Source: Flavobacterium humi
Lineage (GTDB): Bacteria; Bacteroidota; Bacteroidia; Flavobacteriales; Flavobacteriaceae
Assembly: GCF_004745595.1 (NCBI RefSeq)
Contig: NZ_SRLH01000006.1
Location: forward strand, 62,001 to 126,000
Direction: 5' to 3'
Length of the DNA stretch: 64,000 nt
Part shown: one piece after another, positions 61,553 through 64,000 of the stretch
Layout of the letters: every line of letters starts with the position of its first letter
Position numbering within the stretch: the first letter of the stretch is position 1
Program-made: the position numbers and the translations under genes
The notes under the pieces: generated by a model
What the model saw: the letters and a program-made list of their open reading frames with translations, nothing else
Database searches by the model: none
What the model was told of the DNA's origin: nothing

Positions 61553-62843
61553 TCATTTTCGGAAATAAACTCTGCATCAATCCACTTTTGTGATGCTTCA
61601 ACTCTTCGATTCTTTCCGTTTGAGCAGTGATTACTTCATCTAAAGCAGAAAGACAAGAAGCTATTTTTTGTTGCTCTTTTATATTGGGGGGAAACCAAAC
61701 TTTGTAATTTTTAATTTGCTGTGCACTAATGTGAGGTATTCCAGAACTCGTATTTACTGAATCTACATATGTTCTAAAATTATCTGAAATGAAAAATTGA
61801 TATATAAAACTAAAATCTGCTTTTTTATTTGCTCTGATTCTTGCTACTCTTTGAATTAAAATTGCATTTTCATCAGACTTACCTACAAGAGCAACATTTT
61901 TCCCAACTTTAGAACCGTCCATTGCAATAACAATGTCATTTTCTTTAACAAAATATCTCTTTAATTTTTCTAATGTTCCTAAATAGTATTTGTCAATTTC
62001 TTTTGAATGTCTGATATATCCTTCTGTTATATTGATGCCTCTTAATATTGGCATTCCAGATTCATCATCACATATTTCCTCACCTTTAAGTGCTATTCCA
62101 GAAAATAAATCAATAAAATCATCCACCTCTTTCAACATCCAAGCACCATCTTTCTCAAACTCCTTGAACCGATATTTCGGCACTTTCTTTCCCTCTTGCG
62201 GAAAAAGGTTTTGCATCAAGCCTTTTTTGTGGTCTTTGAGTAAATCCAATTTTTGAGTTTGACCTGCAATTACTTCGTCTAAAGACGAAAGGCAGGATGC
62301 GATTTTTTGTTGTTCTTGTGGGTTTGGAATTGGAACTTTTAGGTTGAGAAACGCAACTTTTGACAAGTTGTATCTAGTACTCCCTTGTGCTATTGCCGAA
62401 ACAGACGTTCTATAAATTGGACTATGAAATAAGTATCGGGAAAATTGTGGTTGCGTTTTTTCTAATTCAAATGGTCTTAGGGCAAAGCAAAAACTATTCA
62501 AATAAATATCCTCTTTAGGAGAATCAACAAGCACAGATGCAAAGCCAACTTCATCTGGAGTTTCTGAAGAAGTAGTATATAAAATGTCACCTTTCTGGAG
62601 TGTGTTTTGGTTCTCATTTTCATCAATTTCAACTTTACCGCACTTTTGGTAATCTATAATGGAGTTGTCGAAAACTTGCTTGTAAGTTACATATGATTTA
62701 CCTGTACCAAAATCTTCACCACTTTTACCAGTTAGCCCATTTATAGTTATGCCAAGCTCAGAAATTTTCTTTTCTGCCCAATCTCCATCATTCTCAAAGT
62801 CAGGAAAACGCAATTCAGGTGTTAATTTTTTCTTCTTACTCAT
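61545..62843 (-). CDS. hsdS: type I restriction-modification system, specificity subunit
   Basis: HsdS determines the bipartite DNA sequence recognised by the complex. The 432 residues hold two target-recognition domains (about 1-170 and 215-390), each followed by a conserved coiled segment: QKIASCLSSLDEVIAGQT and QKIASCLSALDEVITAQT, then HKKGLMQNLFPQ and HKSGLMQSLFPK. The two halves are internal repeats, as usual. The gene overlaps hsdR by 8 bp and the nuclease candidate by 8 bp. Confidence 0.95.
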   Translation of the reverse strand: MSKKKKLTPELRFPDFENDGDWAEKKISELGITINGLTGKSGEDFGTGKSYVTYKQVFDNSIIDYQKCGKVEIDENENQNTLQKGDILYTTSSETPDEVGFASVLVDSPKEDIYLNSFCFALRPFELEKTQPQFSRYLFHSPIYRTSVSAIAQGSTRYNLSKVAFLNLKVPIPNPQEQQKIASCLSSLDEVIAGQTQKLDLLKDHKKGLMQNLFPQEGKKVPKYRFKEFEKDGAWMLKEVDDFIDLFSGIALKGEEICDDESGMPILRGINITEGYIRHSKEIDKYYLGTLEKLKRYFVKENDIVIAMDGSKVGKNVALVGKSDENAILIQRVARIRANKKADFSFIYQFFISDNFRTYVDSVNTSSGIPHISAQQIKNYKVWFPPNIKEQQKIASCLSALDEVITAQTERIEELKHHKSGLMQSLFPKMIE

Positions 62844-64000
62844 ACGCTGCTAATCCTGAAATTTCACGCCCTTGGGCAAGTTTTTTTAATTGTGGTACTA
62901 AATCTTCCATCAATGCCAACTCTTTTACTCTGCGTTCTTTCCAACTCAAATCCAATGGTGCTAAAAGGTCGGTTAGTTTTTCACCGTCAAAAATCATTCG
63001 GCTCGTTATCTTTTCAATAAATTTTTTTAAGTCAGTCGTTTGCAAGCCGTGTTTGTTAGCAATTGTCGCTATTTCCTTATTGTACTTATCGTCTTTAAAT
63101 TTGTCATAGCCCTTGCGAAGCATTTCAACATCTTGTCCGCTTTCCCAATCTAAACCATTGATATATTCAGTTAAATCTTCTTCTTCATCCATTAAATTGG
63201 AATTGGATTTCAACAAGCTAATCACTTGTGATTTAGTCATTTTTTGCTTGGCAGGTTTCTTTTGTGTGCTGTCGGCAATCAAACTCATTATGTAATCGTA
63301 ATCTATTACGGCAGAAGCAAACAACACAAATTCAAAATCAAGTTGCTGAATTTCAGGCGGTGCATTTTCACCTTCTTTTTGTTGTATTTCTCGTAACTGC
63401 TTGGCTGTTTCTATGTACGAACTACGGAACTCTTGCAAAGATTCTTCGGGCAAAATAGCTTCAATTTTTGCTTTTTGTTTTTCGTCTATGTCCGTGTATT
63501 GGTCAAGCTGTGTTTTTAACCTTTGTACTTCTTTGAAATTTTTCACAAAGGCAATTCTTGCTGCATCACCTTTTAAATTGTAAACTTCCTGTGGTTCGTT
63601 TACCAAATTATGCTCCTGCATAAATACACCCAATTTCTCAACCGCTTCTTTGTACTTGTCAATCATTACAGGTGCAGGGTCAACCAACCAAATTTCTCTT
63701 GCTTTTCCTTTGTCTTCTCCTGAGAACAATGCAATGGCTTGATTTACGGAATCCTGTTGCGAACGGAAATCTAAAATATTTCCATAAGGTTTGGTGTCGT
63801 TCAATACACGGTTTGTTCTTGAAAATGCCTGAATCAATCCGTGGTATTTCAAATTCTTGTCCACATACAAGGTATTCAAGTATTTGCTATCGAAACCCGT
63901 GAGCAACATATCTACTACTATGGTAATGTCAATTTTATTCTCGTGTGAATAATCTTTGTTGCTGTATTGTTGGTCTTTGATTCGTTTTTGTACATCTTGA
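62836..64000 (-). CDS. hsdR: type I restriction-modification system, restriction subunit (partial, 5' part outside window)
   Basis: The visible 387 residues are the C-terminal part of HsdR, which translocates and cuts unmodified DNA. The frame stays open to the right edge, reading IDITIVVDMLLTGFDSKY and then SF2 helicase motif VI GLIQAFSRTNR; after these comes the helical C-terminal domain (DPAPVMIDKYKEAVEKL, LSWKERRVKELALMEDL) that binds the methylase core. The nuclease and the first helicase motifs lie beyond the window, so activity cannot be judged. It is the first visible gene of the operon. Confidence 0.95.
   Translation of the reverse strand, partial: QDVQKRIKDQQYSNKDYSHENKIDITIVVDMLLTGFDSKYLNTLYVDKNLKYHGLIQAFSRTNRVLNDTKPYGNILDFRSQQDSVNQAIALFSGEDKGKAREIWLVDPAPVMIDKYKEAVEKLGVFMQEHNLVNEPQEVYNLKGDAARIAFVKNFKEVQRLKTQLDQYTDIDEKQKAKIEAILPEESLQEFRSSYIETAKQLREIQQKEGENAPPEIQQLDFEFVLFASAVIDYDYIMSLIADSTQKKPAKQKMTKSQVISLLKSNSNLMDEEEDLTEYINGLDWESGQDVEMLRKGYDKFKDDKYNKEIATIANKHGLQTTDLKKFIEKITSRMIFDGEKLTDLLAPLDLSWKERRVKELALMEDLVPQLKKLAQGREISGLAAYE

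Overview
The window looks like a chromosome segment of a Flavobacterium-type bacterium (Bacteroidota, Flavobacteriaceae). The reasons are Bacteroidota -7 promoter boxes (TAnnTTTG, two of them with a TTG/TTTG element 19 bp upstream), the rplM-rpsI-rpsB-tsf block, mevalonate-pathway isoprenoid genes next to a geranylgeranylglycerol-phosphate-type prenyltransferase, a DUF2723 membrane protein, and many secreted proteins and lipoproteins beginning MKK. No rRNA and no CRISPR array is visible. One tRNA (tRNA-Gln, UUG) is present.

Layout. 1-1670: intergenic DNA with hairpins and a dispersed-repeat-like motif, one unrecognised gene, and a 21-bp/63-bp minisatellite. 1672-4358: tsf, rpsB, rpsI, rplM on the minus strand. 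4520-17553: eleven minus-strand genes that touch or overlap, encoding a nucleotidyltransferase, three radical-SAM enzymes of the cobalamin-binding type, two methyltransferases, a multispanning glycosyltransferase-like protein, GT4 and GT2 glycosyltransferases, an ABC exporter/flippase and a secreted serine hydrolase. I cannot assign its product; it is the best candidate for an undescribed biosynthetic system. 17595-28545: polA, a two-component system, a metallophosphoesterase, a cysteine-less thioredoxin-fold protein, a polysaccharide deacetylase and the DUF2723 protein. 28692-30350: tRNA-Gln, two small unrecognised genes and an 11-bp tandem repeat. 30356-45789: mostly housekeeping and envelope genes (hydrolase, Crp/Fnr regulator, fbp, M48 protease, acetyltransferase, aspartate kinase, a large outer-membrane protein, a GH13 lipoprotein with an altered catalytic residue, a phosphodiesterase, a flavoprotein with a displaced copy of its 3' end, TspO). 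45913-49926: mvaD, mevalonate kinase, UbiA-type prenyltransferase, pseudouridine synthase. 49997-56753: NTF2-like protein, DUF885 lipoprotein and two convergent AsmA-like proteins.

From about 56.9 kb to the right edge lies an AT-rich integrative island. A 12-bp remnant matching a tRNA 3' end sits beside a terminator, followed by a tyrosine recombinase and a minus-strand type I restriction-modification operon (hsdR partial, hsdS, a PrrC-like anticodon nuclease candidate, hsdM). The far end of the island and most of hsdR lie outside the window.

All calls come from reading the sequence and remembered family knowledge; no database search was run. Start codons were moved downstream where an upstream in-frame ATG or TTG would overlap a neighbour, break a signal peptide or contradict family length.
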